DNA of 34,190 nt, taken from NCBI GenBank assembly GCA_025937085.1, contig JAICSC010000005.1, forward strand, positions 1 through 34,190, in the 5' to 3' direction. Below are positions 15,492 to 22,568 of the stretch, piece after piece (within the stretch, counting starts at the first letter, position 1; every line of letters begins with the position of its first letter). Source of the DNA: Nocardioides sp. (GTDB taxonomy: Bacteria; Actinomycetota; Actinomycetes; Propionibacteriales; Nocardioidaceae). The notes under the pieces are model-generated. The model had not been told where the DNA came from. It saw only the letters and a list, made by a program, of their open reading frames with translations, and searched no databases. A program made the translations under genes and the position numbers.

Positions 15492-16136
15492 TCACCAGGC
15501 CGGCGCGGGCCCTCCGAAGGACATCTCCACCAGCGGTGGACCGATCCCCGACACGTCCCGCAGGATCCACTCGTCGCGCAGCAGCAGCATCGCCGACGCG
15601 GGGCGCAGGACCATCCACAGCCAGCGGCCGTGCGCCTCGCCCGCGACCACCGAACGGTCGAGCTCACCGCCCGACCCGGACGCCGTCGAGACCGCCCACA
15701 GCGGCACCGACTGGCTGCCGATCCGGACGCGCGCCGCCGGCGAGCCCACGCCGATCTCGGGCCCGGGGTCGAGGTGGGTCGTGCCGGCGCACCTCGCGCC
15801 GAGCCCCGTGCCGGACTCCTCGCTGATCACGAACACGTCCACCGGTCCGTCCAACGCGCTGGTTCCCGAGCTGCAGGTCAGCGTCGCCCGGGCGTCGCCC
15901 TCGGCGACGACGCCGAAGTCGCTGACGCTCCACCCCGGGCTCATCGGCCAGGGCAGGTACGTCGGGAACTCACCCGCGGTCGAGAGCACCTCCACGAACC
16001 CGTCGTACGTCGCCTCGTCGGGTCGATGCAGCACCGGCGTCGGACCGTGGTCGGGGCAGAGCAACCCGCCGGCGTCGTCGTCGGTCGAGCCCTCGAGGGG
16101 GGCTGGGCAGCGCGGGCACTCCGTCCGGAGCGGCAT
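15492..16136 (-). CDS. DUF6758-like protein with N-terminal zinc-ribbon motif
   Basis: 214 residues. The N-terminus holds CPRC (7-10) and, about 20 residues on, CPDHG, a plausible zinc ribbon. The rest is beta-rich and without catalytic motifs; FPTYLPWPMSPGWSVSDFGVV near 60-80 and the final RPASAMLLLRDEW block match what I recall as DUF6758, common near marC in actinobacteria. Function unknown. ATG 16136 is chosen over TTG 16172; a TTGACC-N17-GACCGT promoter ends 7 nt before this ATG. Confidence 0.75.
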   Translation of the reverse strand: MPLRTECPRCPAPLEGSTDDDAGGLLCPDHGPTPVLHRPDEATYDGFVEVLSTAGEFPTYLPWPMSPGWSVSDFGVVAEGDARATLTCSSGTSALDGPVDVFVISEESGTGLGARCAGTTHLDPGPEIGVGSPAARVRIGSQSVPLWAVSTASGSGGELDRSVVAGEAHGRWLWMVLRPASAMLLLRDEWILRDVSGIGPPLVEMSFGGPAPAW

Positions 16137-16143
16137 GGGGTCA

Positions 16144-16172
16144 ACGGTCCCGAGCCGGCGCCGCCAGGTCAA
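16144..16172 (-). promoter_or_regulatory. Promoter for the DUF6758 gene
   Basis: Minus strand: TTGACC (16172-16167), 17-nt spacer, GACCGT (16149-16144), then 7 nt to ATG 16136. The -35 is excellent and the -10 poor; leaderless initiation is implied. Confidence 0.4.
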
Positions 16173-16173
16173 G

Positions 16174-16201
16174 GGTTCAGCAGCCCCAGCTCAGCAGTTC
16201 C
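16174..16201 (-). repeat. 14-bp imperfect tandem duplication at the phosphatase stop codon
   Basis: Minus-strand units GGAACTGCTGAGCT and GGGGCTGCTGAACC are adjacent; the first contains the stop of the histidine phosphatase gene, the second duplicates that end in non-coding sequence. Period 14, like 11, is 2 modulo 3. Confidence 0.6.
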
Positions 16202-16763
16202 AGCGCAGCACGACCGGCGTCTCGCGCTCCCAGCCGAGGACCGACACGGTGGCGGTGTCGAGACGCAGGTGGCGACCTTCGGCGACCGCCAGCTCGAGCC
16301 AGCGGGCGGCCAGCGCCCGGAGCGCATGACCGTGCCCGAAGAGCAGCACGCGGCCCTGCGCCGCCCGGCATCGCGCCACGACCCGGTCGAGGCGCGTCGA
16401 GACCTGCCCGGAGGACTCGCCGCCGGGGACCGGGCCCTGCCAGATCGTCCAGCCGGGAAGGCTCTCGCGGATCTGCTCGGTGGTGAGGCCCTCGAGGTCG
16501 CCGTACTCCCACTCGGCCAGGTCGTCGTCGACCTCCGCCTCCGGGTGTCCGCACAGGCGGGCGGTCTCGCGCGCTCGCTCACGCGGCGACGTGAGCACCA
16601 GCGTGAACGCCCTGGGGTCCTCACAGTCGTCGATCCGGCCACGAAGGCTCTCGGCCACCCGTCGCCCGTCCTGCGTCAGCGGCAGGTCGGTGGTCGAGGT
16701 GTGCCGGCCGTCCCGGCTCCACTCGGTCTCCCCGTGCCGGACCAGCCACACCTCGTCAGCCAT
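16191..16763 (-). CDS. Histidine phosphatase family protein (Rv3214/Gpm2-like)
   Basis: 190 residues with the phosphohistidine motif RHGET (R9, H10, E12) and the second catalytic His in GHGHALR (H144). This is the branch-1 histidine phosphatase/phosphoglycerate mutase fold; WEYGDLEGLT near 86 carries the catalytic acid region. Rv3214, the M. tuberculosis counterpart by position, is a broad acid phosphatase rather than a mutase, and the short length here agrees. GGAGG lies 7 nt upstream of ATG 16763. Divergent from the MFS gene. Confidence 0.9.
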   Translation of the reverse strand: MADEVWLVRHGETEWSRDGRHTSTTDLPLTQDGRRVAESLRGRIDDCEDPRAFTLVLTSPRERARETARLCGHPEAEVDDDLAEWEYGDLEGLTTEQIRESLPGWTIWQGPVPGGESSGQVSTRLDRVVARCRAAQGRVLLFGHGHALRALAARWLELAVAEGRHLRLDTATVSVLGWERETPVVLRWNC

Positions 16764-16822
16764 CAGTGTCCTCCATGGGCGTCATGCTGCCAGCCGACAC
16801 CGGCCGTGCCACGATTCCGCCC

Positions 16823-17986
16823 ATGGCGACGCCCCCCGACCTCGTGGCCCCGGCGTACGCACGAGCCAGGTTGGCGGCTGCGGCCGGGTTCTTCACGCAG
16901 GGGTTCGTGTTCATCAGCCTGACCACCCGGCTGCCGAAGGTGCAGGACCACTGGCACTACAGCGACACGACGCTCTCGTTGCTGCTGCTGATGATGGTGT
17001 TGCTGGCCGGGCTCGGCAGCGTCGTCGCCGAGACCGCGTGCCAGCGCGTGGACAGCGCCGCGATCCTGCGGACCGGGCTGCTCGGGATCGCGGTCGCGGT
17101 CCCGGTGTTCGCGGTGGCGCCGGACCGCGCCGTCTTCATGGCGTCGATGGCGGTGTACGGCGTCTCGCTCGGCGCCGTGGACGCCACCACCAACATGCAG
17201 GCGGTCGCGCTGGAGCATCTCTACGAGCGGCCGATCCTTCCGTCGTTCCACGGTTCCTGGACCCTCGGCGGCTTCCTCGGCTCGGCCGTGGCGCTCGCGA
17301 TGGGTCACCTGCCGGTCTCGGCCACCGGTGTGGTGGCGATCCTTCCGCTCGCGGTCGCCTTCGCGCCGTTCCTGCGTCGCGCCCAGCAGCAGGTGAGCGC
17401 CCGCCCGCAGGTGCACGTGCCCTGGCGGCCGATCGTGCTGGTCGGGCTCGCGATGGTGCTCTTCTACATGGTCGACACCGCGGCGTTCACCTGGGGGCCG
17501 CAGTACCTCGACAAGGTCTTCCCGACCCCGTCCGCACTCGTCGCCCTCGCCGTCTTCCCGTACCTGCTCGCCAGCGGGGCCGTCCGGCTCTCCGGAGACG
17601 CGCTCGTCGCTCGGTACGGCGCGGTGCCGGTGCTGCGCATCGGCGCCGCGGTGGCCTGCGTCGGGCTCGCGGTCACCGTGTTCGCCCCGGTCTGGCCGGT
17701 GGCGGTGCTCGGCTTCCTGGTGATGGGCGGTGGCGTGGCCGTGGTCGCGCCGCTGAGCTTCTCGGCCGCCGCGCGGATCGCCGGTGAGGACGAGCCGGAT
17801 CCGGTGCTGAGGCACGCGCGGGTCGATGCGGTGATCGGCCGCTTCAACCAGTTCAACTACGTCGGGTCGCTGCTCGGCGCCGTGATGACCGGTCTCGTCG
17901 GAGCCGGCAACCTGCGGCTCGGTTTCGCGGTGCCGATGGTGCTGGTGCTCGGGATCATGCCCCTCGCCCGGGCCTTTGCCCGCTAG
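16823..17986 (+). CDS. MFS transporter
   Basis: 387 residues with about 12 hydrophobic segments. GFFTQGFVFISLTTRLPKVQ near 19-38 and the conserved helix-4/5 stretch VYGVSLGAVDATTNMQ near 113-128 match the subgroup of small MFS proteins (FucP/YbjJ-like) with no assigned substrate in actinobacteria. ATG 16823 is chosen; an in-frame ATG at 16766 would overlap the divergent phosphatase promoter. The stop interlocks with that of the convergent MaoC gene: CTAG at 17983-17986 supplies TAG to both strands. Confidence 0.9.
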   Translation: MATPPDLVAPAYARARLAAAAGFFTQGFVFISLTTRLPKVQDHWHYSDTTLSLLLLMMVLLAGLGSVVAETACQRVDSAAILRTGLLGIAVAVPVFAVAPDRAVFMASMAVYGVSLGAVDATTNMQAVALEHLYERPILPSFHGSWTLGGFLGSAVALAMGHLPVSATGVVAILPLAVAFAPFLRRAQQQVSARPQVHVPWRPIVLVGLAMVLFYMVDTAAFTWGPQYLDKVFPTPSALVALAVFPYLLASGAVRLSGDALVARYGAVPVLRIGAAVACVGLAVTVFAPVWPVAVLGFLVMGGGVAVVAPLSFSAAARIAGEDEPDPVLRHARVDAVIGRFNQFNYVGSLLGAVMTGLVGAGNLRLGFAVPMVLVLGIMPLARAFAR

Positions 17987-18516
17987 CCCTGGCTCGGGCC
18001 GGACCAGTTCTTGTCCGGCCGCGGCACCGGACGCCCGGGCTGCTCGCCGCCGCGGGCATCGAGGTAGCTCTGCTTCGGCACCATCACCTTGCGGCGGAAG
18101 ATGCACACGACCGTGCCGTCCTGGTTGTAGCCGATGGTCTCGACGTGGACCACCCCGCGGTCGTCCTTGGACGTCGACTCCCGCTTGTCCAGCACCGTGG
18201 TCTCGGCGTACAGCGTGTCGCCGTGGTACGTCGGGGCGACGTGCCGCAGCGACTCGACCTCGAGGTTGGCGATGGCCTTGCCGGAGATGTCGGGCACGCT
18301 CATCCCGAGCACCAGCGAGTAGACGTAGTTGCCGACCACGACGTTCTTCCCGAACTGGGTCGTCTCCTCGGCGTAGTGCGCGTCCAGGTGCAGGGGGTGG
18401 TGGTTCATCGTGAGCAGGCAGAACAGGTGGTCGTCGTACTCGGTCACCGTCTTGCCGGGCCAGTGCTGGTACGTCGCCCCGACCTCGAACTCCTCATAGC
18501 TGCGGCCGAACTGCAT
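17983..18516 (-). CDS. MaoC-family (R)-specific enoyl-CoA hydratase/dehydratase
   Basis: 177 residues, hot-dog fold. The hydratase-2 motif reads MNHHPLHLDAHYA (37-49): the usual catalytic Asp of GDxNPLH is Asn, a variant seen in the actinobacterial MaoC-like subgroup, with H43 retained. FGKNVVVGNYVYSLVLGMS and the EVESLRHVAP block agree with the family. Family activity is hydration of enoyl- or mesaconyl-CoA type esters; the exact substrate is unknown. ATG 18516 has GGATGAGG just upstream; 18525 is an alternative. An acyl-CoA dehydrogenase lies 3 kb away on the same strand. Confidence 0.88.
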   Translation of the reverse strand: MQFGRSYEEFEVGATYQHWPGKTVTEYDDHLFCLLTMNHHPLHLDAHYAEETTQFGKNVVVGNYVYSLVLGMSVPDISGKAIANLEVESLRHVAPTYHGDTLYAETTVLDKRESTSKDDRGVVHVETIGYNQDGTVVCIFRRKVMVPKQSYLDARGGEQPGRPVPRPDKNWSGPSQG

Positions 18517-18599
18517 GCGCCTCATCCTGCCGCAGGGTCAGGGGCGACTCGACGGCCGAGCCAGTGGGATACCTCACCAGGCTGTGCCAGCATCGGGCC

Positions 18600-19457
18600 G
18601 TGGAGGTCCTCTGCTCCGGATACGGGCTGGTCGAGTCGCCGCGGTGGCACCAGGGGCGGCTGTGGTTCAGCGACTGGACGGGTGGGCGCATCGTGGCGGT
18701 CGACGACGCCGGGGCGACCGAGGTGGTCGTCGAGCACCGGTCACTCCCGATGTGCTTCGACTTCCTGCCCGACGGGCGGCTGGTCCTGGTCTCCAACCAG
18801 GAGCGGGCTCTGCTCACGCTCGAGGACGACGGCACGCTCGCGGCGTACGCCGACCTCGGGAGCCTGTCGGAGTTCGGCTGCAACGACATCGTGGTCGACG
18901 GACGCGGCAACGCCTACGTCAACAGCGGCAACTTCGACTTCGCCTCCGGACCTCCGCCGGGCGACGTGCAACCCGGTCTCGTCGGGGTCGTGACACCGGA
19001 CGGGGCGTCGCGCGTCGTGGCTGAGGACATCGCGTTCCCGAACGGGATGGCGGTGACCGCCGACGGCCTCACCCTGGTCGTCGCCGACTCCTACCGCCAC
19101 CATCTGCTCGGCTTCGACATCGCCGACGACGGATCGCTGTCCGGGCGACGGGTCTGGGCCGAGCTGGGTGACGACAACCCCGACGGCATCTGCCTGGACG
19201 CCTCGGGCGCGGCCTGGTACGCCGACGTCCCCCACCAGCACTGCGTCCGCGTCGCCGAGGGGGGCCAGGTCCTCCAGACCGTCGACCTCGACCGCGGCGG
19301 CTTCGCCTGCATGCTCGGCGGCACCGACGCGCCGTACCTCTACGCCGTCAGCGCCGTCTGGCCCGGCGTCGCTGGGCTGATGACGCACACCGACTGGGAC
19401 GGCCAAGCCCTGCGCGTCCCGGTCGAGGTGCCGGGCGCCGGCTGGCCGGCTCACTGA
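18600..19457 (+). CDS. SMP-30/gluconolactonase/LRE family protein
   Basis: 285 residues, six-bladed beta-propeller. Motif VESPRW (E12) at the N-terminus, GCNDIVVDGRGNAYVN near 100 and DDNPDGICLDASGAAWYA near 192-209 are the metal-site and blade motifs of SMP-30/gluconolactonases, calcium- or zinc-dependent lactonases. FPNGMAVTADGLTLVVADS is also diagnostic. Start GTG 18600 is preferred to an earlier in-frame 18564 codon because the protein then begins as relatives do. Substrate unknown; not coupled to neighbours. Confidence 0.9.
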   Translation: MEVLCSGYGLVESPRWHQGRLWFSDWTGGRIVAVDDAGATEVVVEHRSLPMCFDFLPDGRLVLVSNQERALLTLEDDGTLAAYADLGSLSEFGCNDIVVDGRGNAYVNSGNFDFASGPPPGDVQPGLVGVVTPDGASRVVAEDIAFPNGMAVTADGLTLVVADSYRHHLLGFDIADDGSLSGRRVWAELGDDNPDGICLDASGAAWYADVPHQHCVRVAEGGQVLQTVDLDRGGFACMLGGTDAPYLYAVSAVWPGVAGLMTHTDWDGQALRVPVEVPGAGWPAH

Positions 19458-19467
19458 CGAGACTGAA

Positions 19468-19524
19468 CTCAAGACGTCATACGAAGTGCGCCCCATAGGC
19501 CTCGTTTCGTATGACGTCGTTGAG
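19468..19524. terminator. Long inverted repeat between convergent genes (candidate bidirectional terminator)
   Basis: CTCAA-GACGTCATACGAA (19468-19485) pairs with TTCGTATGACGTC-G-TTGAG (19506-19524): a 13-bp perfect stem, a one-base bulge and five further pairs around a 20-nt loop. It is markedly AT-richer than its surroundings and sits between the ends of the SMP-30 and DUF5302 genes. Confidence 0.6.
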
Positions 19525-19535
19525 GCTCCCCGAGC

Positions 19536-19727
19536 TCAGGAACCCCCGCCGCCGGCCTTCCGGCGGTGCATCTTCGGGCCGGCGCCTCCCCGGACCTCCG
19601 AGCCGTGCGCCTTCTCGCGCAGAGGCGCGTCCTCGTGGACGCCCTTCGCCTTGGCGTTCTTGCGGTCCAGGGCCTCCCGCATCTTGGCCTTCACGTCGTC
19701 GAGGTCGGGGTTCGGGTCCTGGCTCAT
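19536..19727 (-). CDS. DUF5302 family small protein
   Basis: 63 residues, highly charged: DLDDVKAKMREALDRKNAK at 8-26 is the DUF5302 helix, followed by a disordered tail with GPKMHRRKAGGGGS. Function unknown; members are short, soluble and common in actinobacteria. ATG 19727 has GGAGG immediately upstream; an earlier in-frame ATG (19748) lacks one. Confidence 0.82.
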   Translation of the reverse strand: MSQDPNPDLDDVKAKMREALDRKNAKAKGVHEDAPLREKAHGSEVRGGAGPKMHRRKAGGGGS

Positions 19728-19769
19728 GCCCTCCACCATGCCATCCACCCGGTGGCAGGGTCGAGCGGG

Positions 19770-20195
19770 TTACCGGACGGGCGCGGCCTGATCCGGCGCC
19801 TGCTGCTGCCCGGGCTGCTGGGAGACACCACCCTGGCTGTAGCCCAGCCGAGCCGCGGTCTCACGAGCCGCGTCGGTGACGGGTACCGCGACGACCGCGG
19901 TGCCGTACGCGCAGAGCTCGGTCCACGTCTCCCCCATCTCCGAGGTGTCGAAGCGCATCGCGACGATGGCGTTGGCGCCGCGGTTGCGGGCCTCGTCGAT
20001 CATCCGCCCCATCACCTCGTTGCGGCTGTTGACCAGGTTGGAGGTCATCCCCTTGAGCTCGCCGCCGACGAGCGACTTGAACCCCGCGCCCATCTGCGAG
20101 AACGCGTTGCGCGACCGCACCGTGAGTCCGAAGACCTCTCCGCACACCTGACGGATCTCCCACCCGGGGATGTCGTTCGATGTCACCACCAGCAT
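19770..20195 (-). CDS. YbjQ/UPF0145 family protein
   Basis: 141 residues. The core matches the YbjQ family: VTSNDIPGWEIRQVCGEVFGLTVRS at 4-28, SRNEVMGRMIDEARNRGANAIVAMRFD near 57-83 and ELCAYGTAVVAVP near 93. These pentameric proteins are often labelled heavy-metal binding, but their role is not settled. A Gln/Pro-rich tail of about 25 residues follows the core. GGAGG lies 4 nt before ATG 20195. Same strand as DUF5302, 42 nt downstream, probably cotranscribed. Confidence 0.92.
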   Translation of the reverse strand: MLVVTSNDIPGWEIRQVCGEVFGLTVRSRNAFSQMGAGFKSLVGGELKGMTSNLVNSRNEVMGRMIDEARNRGANAIVAMRFDTSEMGETWTELCAYGTAVVAVPVTDAARETAARLGYSQGGVSQQPGQQQAPDQAAPVR

Positions 20196-20255
20196 GGGGC
20201 CTCCAAGGTCGCTCGTCGTACGCCGCTGTCACGGACGCAGGCACAGCGTAGGTGG

Positions 20256-21299
20256 TCACTCCCAGGTGACGGGCACGCCATGCGGTGCCATCCGGCCGAG
20301 GTATGTGCGCTCACCTCCGTCGGGCCACGCCTCGGCGCACACCCAGAGCTCATGCTCGGCCCCAGGCGTACGTCGCGTGGGCTCGGCGAACAGATGGACC
20401 AGCGGCGAGTCGTCGGTCGCCGTCGCCCCCAGTGCAGCCAGCCGTGCCGCGACCCGCTCCTGCTGGTCGCGCGGGACGTACTGCCACATCACGCTGTGCC
20501 AGAGCACGGTCATCGCGCCCGGCACGAGGGTGAGCCGTTCGGCGTACGACGCGGCGTCCGCCTGCTCGACCTGCACCGGACGGGTGCGCGCCAGCTCGAT
20601 CGCACCCGCGAGGCGTGCCTGGCGCTCGGTCATGTCCGGCCAGACGTAGGAGGTCAGGGTCAGCCGACCGTCCTCGCTGGTGACATCGATCGGATGCACG
20701 TCGCAGCCGCCGCGATCGACGACGGTCAGGCCCTGCCCGAGGGGCAGGGCTGCGCCCTTCCACGCCCCCTCGAGCGCGACCGGGCTCTGCGGATCCCCCC
20801 ATGCCCCGCCTGCGTCGTCGGTGCAACGGAACCGGTCGGCCCGGAGGTTGAGCCCGCCGCTCGCCCCGATCTCGAACAACCGCACCGGCAGCGGCCATCG
20901 CGCCCGCATGCGGATGAGGCCACCGAGCAGTGCTGCCGATCGGCCGACCTCGTTGGTCTGCGGCGCGCGGTCCAGGAGCGGGCGGACGTCGTCGTACCGC
21001 CGGTCCAGGAAGTCCACGACCGCCGAGACGCCCTCCGAGACCCATGCACCACCTGCGGTCGGGTAGAACGCCGCCAGCTCACCCGCCTGCCCGGCCAGGA
21101 CGAGCCGGTGGACACTCCCGGCCAGGCGAAGTGCGAGCCCGGACGGCCCGGGGTCGTCCTCGTGCCCCTCCAACACCCTCGCGGTCGGACCTCCCGCCGC
21201 CACGTCGTCGGCCAACGCCGCCAGGAGCTCGCCGTACATCGGCGACCCGAGGGCGTCGCACGCCTCGGCCTGGGTCCGGAGCGCGGCGACGAGGTCCAT
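20256..21299 (-). CDS. DUF2332 domain-containing protein
   Basis: 347 residues. FYPTAGGAW near 78 and LFEIGASGGLNLRADRF near 165 are the DUF2332 signatures; the GASGGLNL loop resembles a methyltransferase SAM-binding turn, and VLWHSVMWQYVP near 270 a later conserved block, so a Rossmann-type fold is likely. No function is established for the family. It starts 4 nt after the acyl-CoA dehydrogenase stop, suggesting one transcript with coupling. Confidence 0.9.
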   Translation of the reverse strand: MDLVAALRTQAEACDALGSPMYGELLAALADDVAAGGPTARVLEGHEDDPGPSGLALRLAGSVHRLVLAGQAGELAAFYPTAGGAWVSEGVSAVVDFLDRRYDDVRPLLDRAPQTNEVGRSAALLGGLIRMRARWPLPVRLFEIGASGGLNLRADRFRCTDDAGGAWGDPQSPVALEGAWKGAALPLGQGLTVVDRGGCDVHPIDVTSEDGRLTLTSYVWPDMTERQARLAGAIELARTRPVQVEQADAASYAERLTLVPGAMTVLWHSVMWQYVPRDQQERVAARLAALGATATDDSPLVHLFAEPTRRTPGAEHELWVCAEAWPDGGERTYLGRMAPHGVPVTWE

Positions 21300-21303
21300 C
21301 CGG

Positions 21304-22536
21304 TCAGGCCTTCAGGGCGTAGTCCTCGAGCAGTCGCCGGCCGATGATCATCCGCTGGATGTCGGCGGTGCCCTCGCCGATCAGCAGCATCGGGGCCTCG
21401 CGGTACAGCCGCTCGATCTCGTACTCCTTGGAGAAGCCGTAGCCACCGTGGATGCGGAACGAGTCCTCGACCACCTGGGCGCAGTACTCCGAGGCGAGGT
21501 ACTTGGCCATCCCGGCCTCGAGGTCGTTGCGCTCGCCCTTGTCCTTCAGCCGGGCGGCCTTGACGACCAACGCGTGCGCGGCCTCGATCTTGGTCGCCAT
21601 CTCCGCCAGCCGGAACAGCACGGCCTGGTGGTCGGCGATCCGCTTGCCGAAGGTGTGGCGCTGCTGGGCGTAGGCCACACCCAGCTCGAAGGCCCGGTTC
21701 GCGACGCCGCAGCCGCGGGCGGCGACGTTGACGCGGCCGACCTCGACGCCGTCCATCATCTGGTAGAAGCCCTTGCCCGGCTCGCCGCCCAGGATCTGGT
21801 CGGCGGAGATTCGATGCCCTTCGAAGACCAGCTCCGTGGTGTCGACGCCCTTGTAGCCCATCTTCTCGATCTTGCCGGGCACCGTCACGCCCTGGGCGGT
21901 CTCCCCGAAGCCCTCCTGCTTCTCCACCAGGAAGGTCGTCATGTTCTTGTAGACGCTGTCGGCACCCTCGTCGGTCTTGACCAGGACGGCCACCAGGTTG
22001 GCCGAGCCGCCGTTGGTCACCCACATCTTCTGACCGTCGATCACGTACGTCGTGCCGTCCCCGTCGTCCATCTGTCCGCCGTCCGCCTCCGCGTCGAGCA
22101 CCGCCTTCGTCGTGATCGCGCTGACGTCGGAACCGCATCCCGGCTCGCTCATCGAGAAGGCACCACGGATCTCGCCGGTGGCCATCTTCGGCAGGTACTT
22201 CCGCTTCTGCTCATCGGTGCCGTGCTGAAGGAGCATGTAGGCGACGATGAAGTGGGTGTTGATGATGCCGCTGACGCTCATCCAGCCGCGGGAGATCTCC
22301 TCGACCGCGAGCGCGTAGGTCAGCAGCGACTCGCCCAGCCCGTCGTACTCCTCGGGGATCGTCAGCCCGAAGATGCCGAGCTCCTTCATCCCCTCCACGA
22401 TCTGGGTGGGGTACTCGTCGCGGTGCTCGAGCTCGGTCGCGACCGGGAGGATCTCGCGCTCGACGAACCCGCGGACCGCCTTGAGGATCTCGGACTGGTC
22501 GTCGGTGAGACCGTCGGTCTGGCACAGGCGACCCAT
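21304..22536 (-). CDS. Acyl-CoA dehydrogenase
   Basis: 410 residues with all acyl-CoA dehydrogenase landmarks: FSMSEPGCGSDVSAITTKA (FAD/substrate region near 135), WVTNGGSANL, RQRHTFGKRI-like block near 285, IHGGYGFSKEYEIERLYRE near 360-378 and the catalytic Glu in IGEGTADIQRMIIGR. It oxidises an acyl-CoA thioester at alpha-beta with FAD; chain length cannot be told. ATG 22536 has GAAGGAG 6 nt upstream. Followed at once by DUF2332. The acyltransferase gene ends 32 bp upstream on the same strand. Confidence 0.95.
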   Translation of the reverse strand: MGRLCQTDGLTDDQSEILKAVRGFVEREILPVATELEHRDEYPTQIVEGMKELGIFGLTIPEEYDGLGESLLTYALAVEEISRGWMSVSGIINTHFIVAYMLLQHGTDEQKRKYLPKMATGEIRGAFSMSEPGCGSDVSAITTKAVLDAEADGGQMDDGDGTTYVIDGQKMWVTNGGSANLVAVLVKTDEGADSVYKNMTTFLVEKQEGFGETAQGVTVPGKIEKMGYKGVDTTELVFEGHRISADQILGGEPGKGFYQMMDGVEVGRVNVAARGCGVANRAFELGVAYAQQRHTFGKRIADHQAVLFRLAEMATKIEAAHALVVKAARLKDKGERNDLEAGMAKYLASEYCAQVVEDSFRIHGGYGFSKEYEIERLYREAPMLLIGEGTADIQRMIIGRRLLEDYALKA

Positions 22537-22568
22537 GGTGGCTCCTTCCGGTGGGGGCCCCGCGCACG

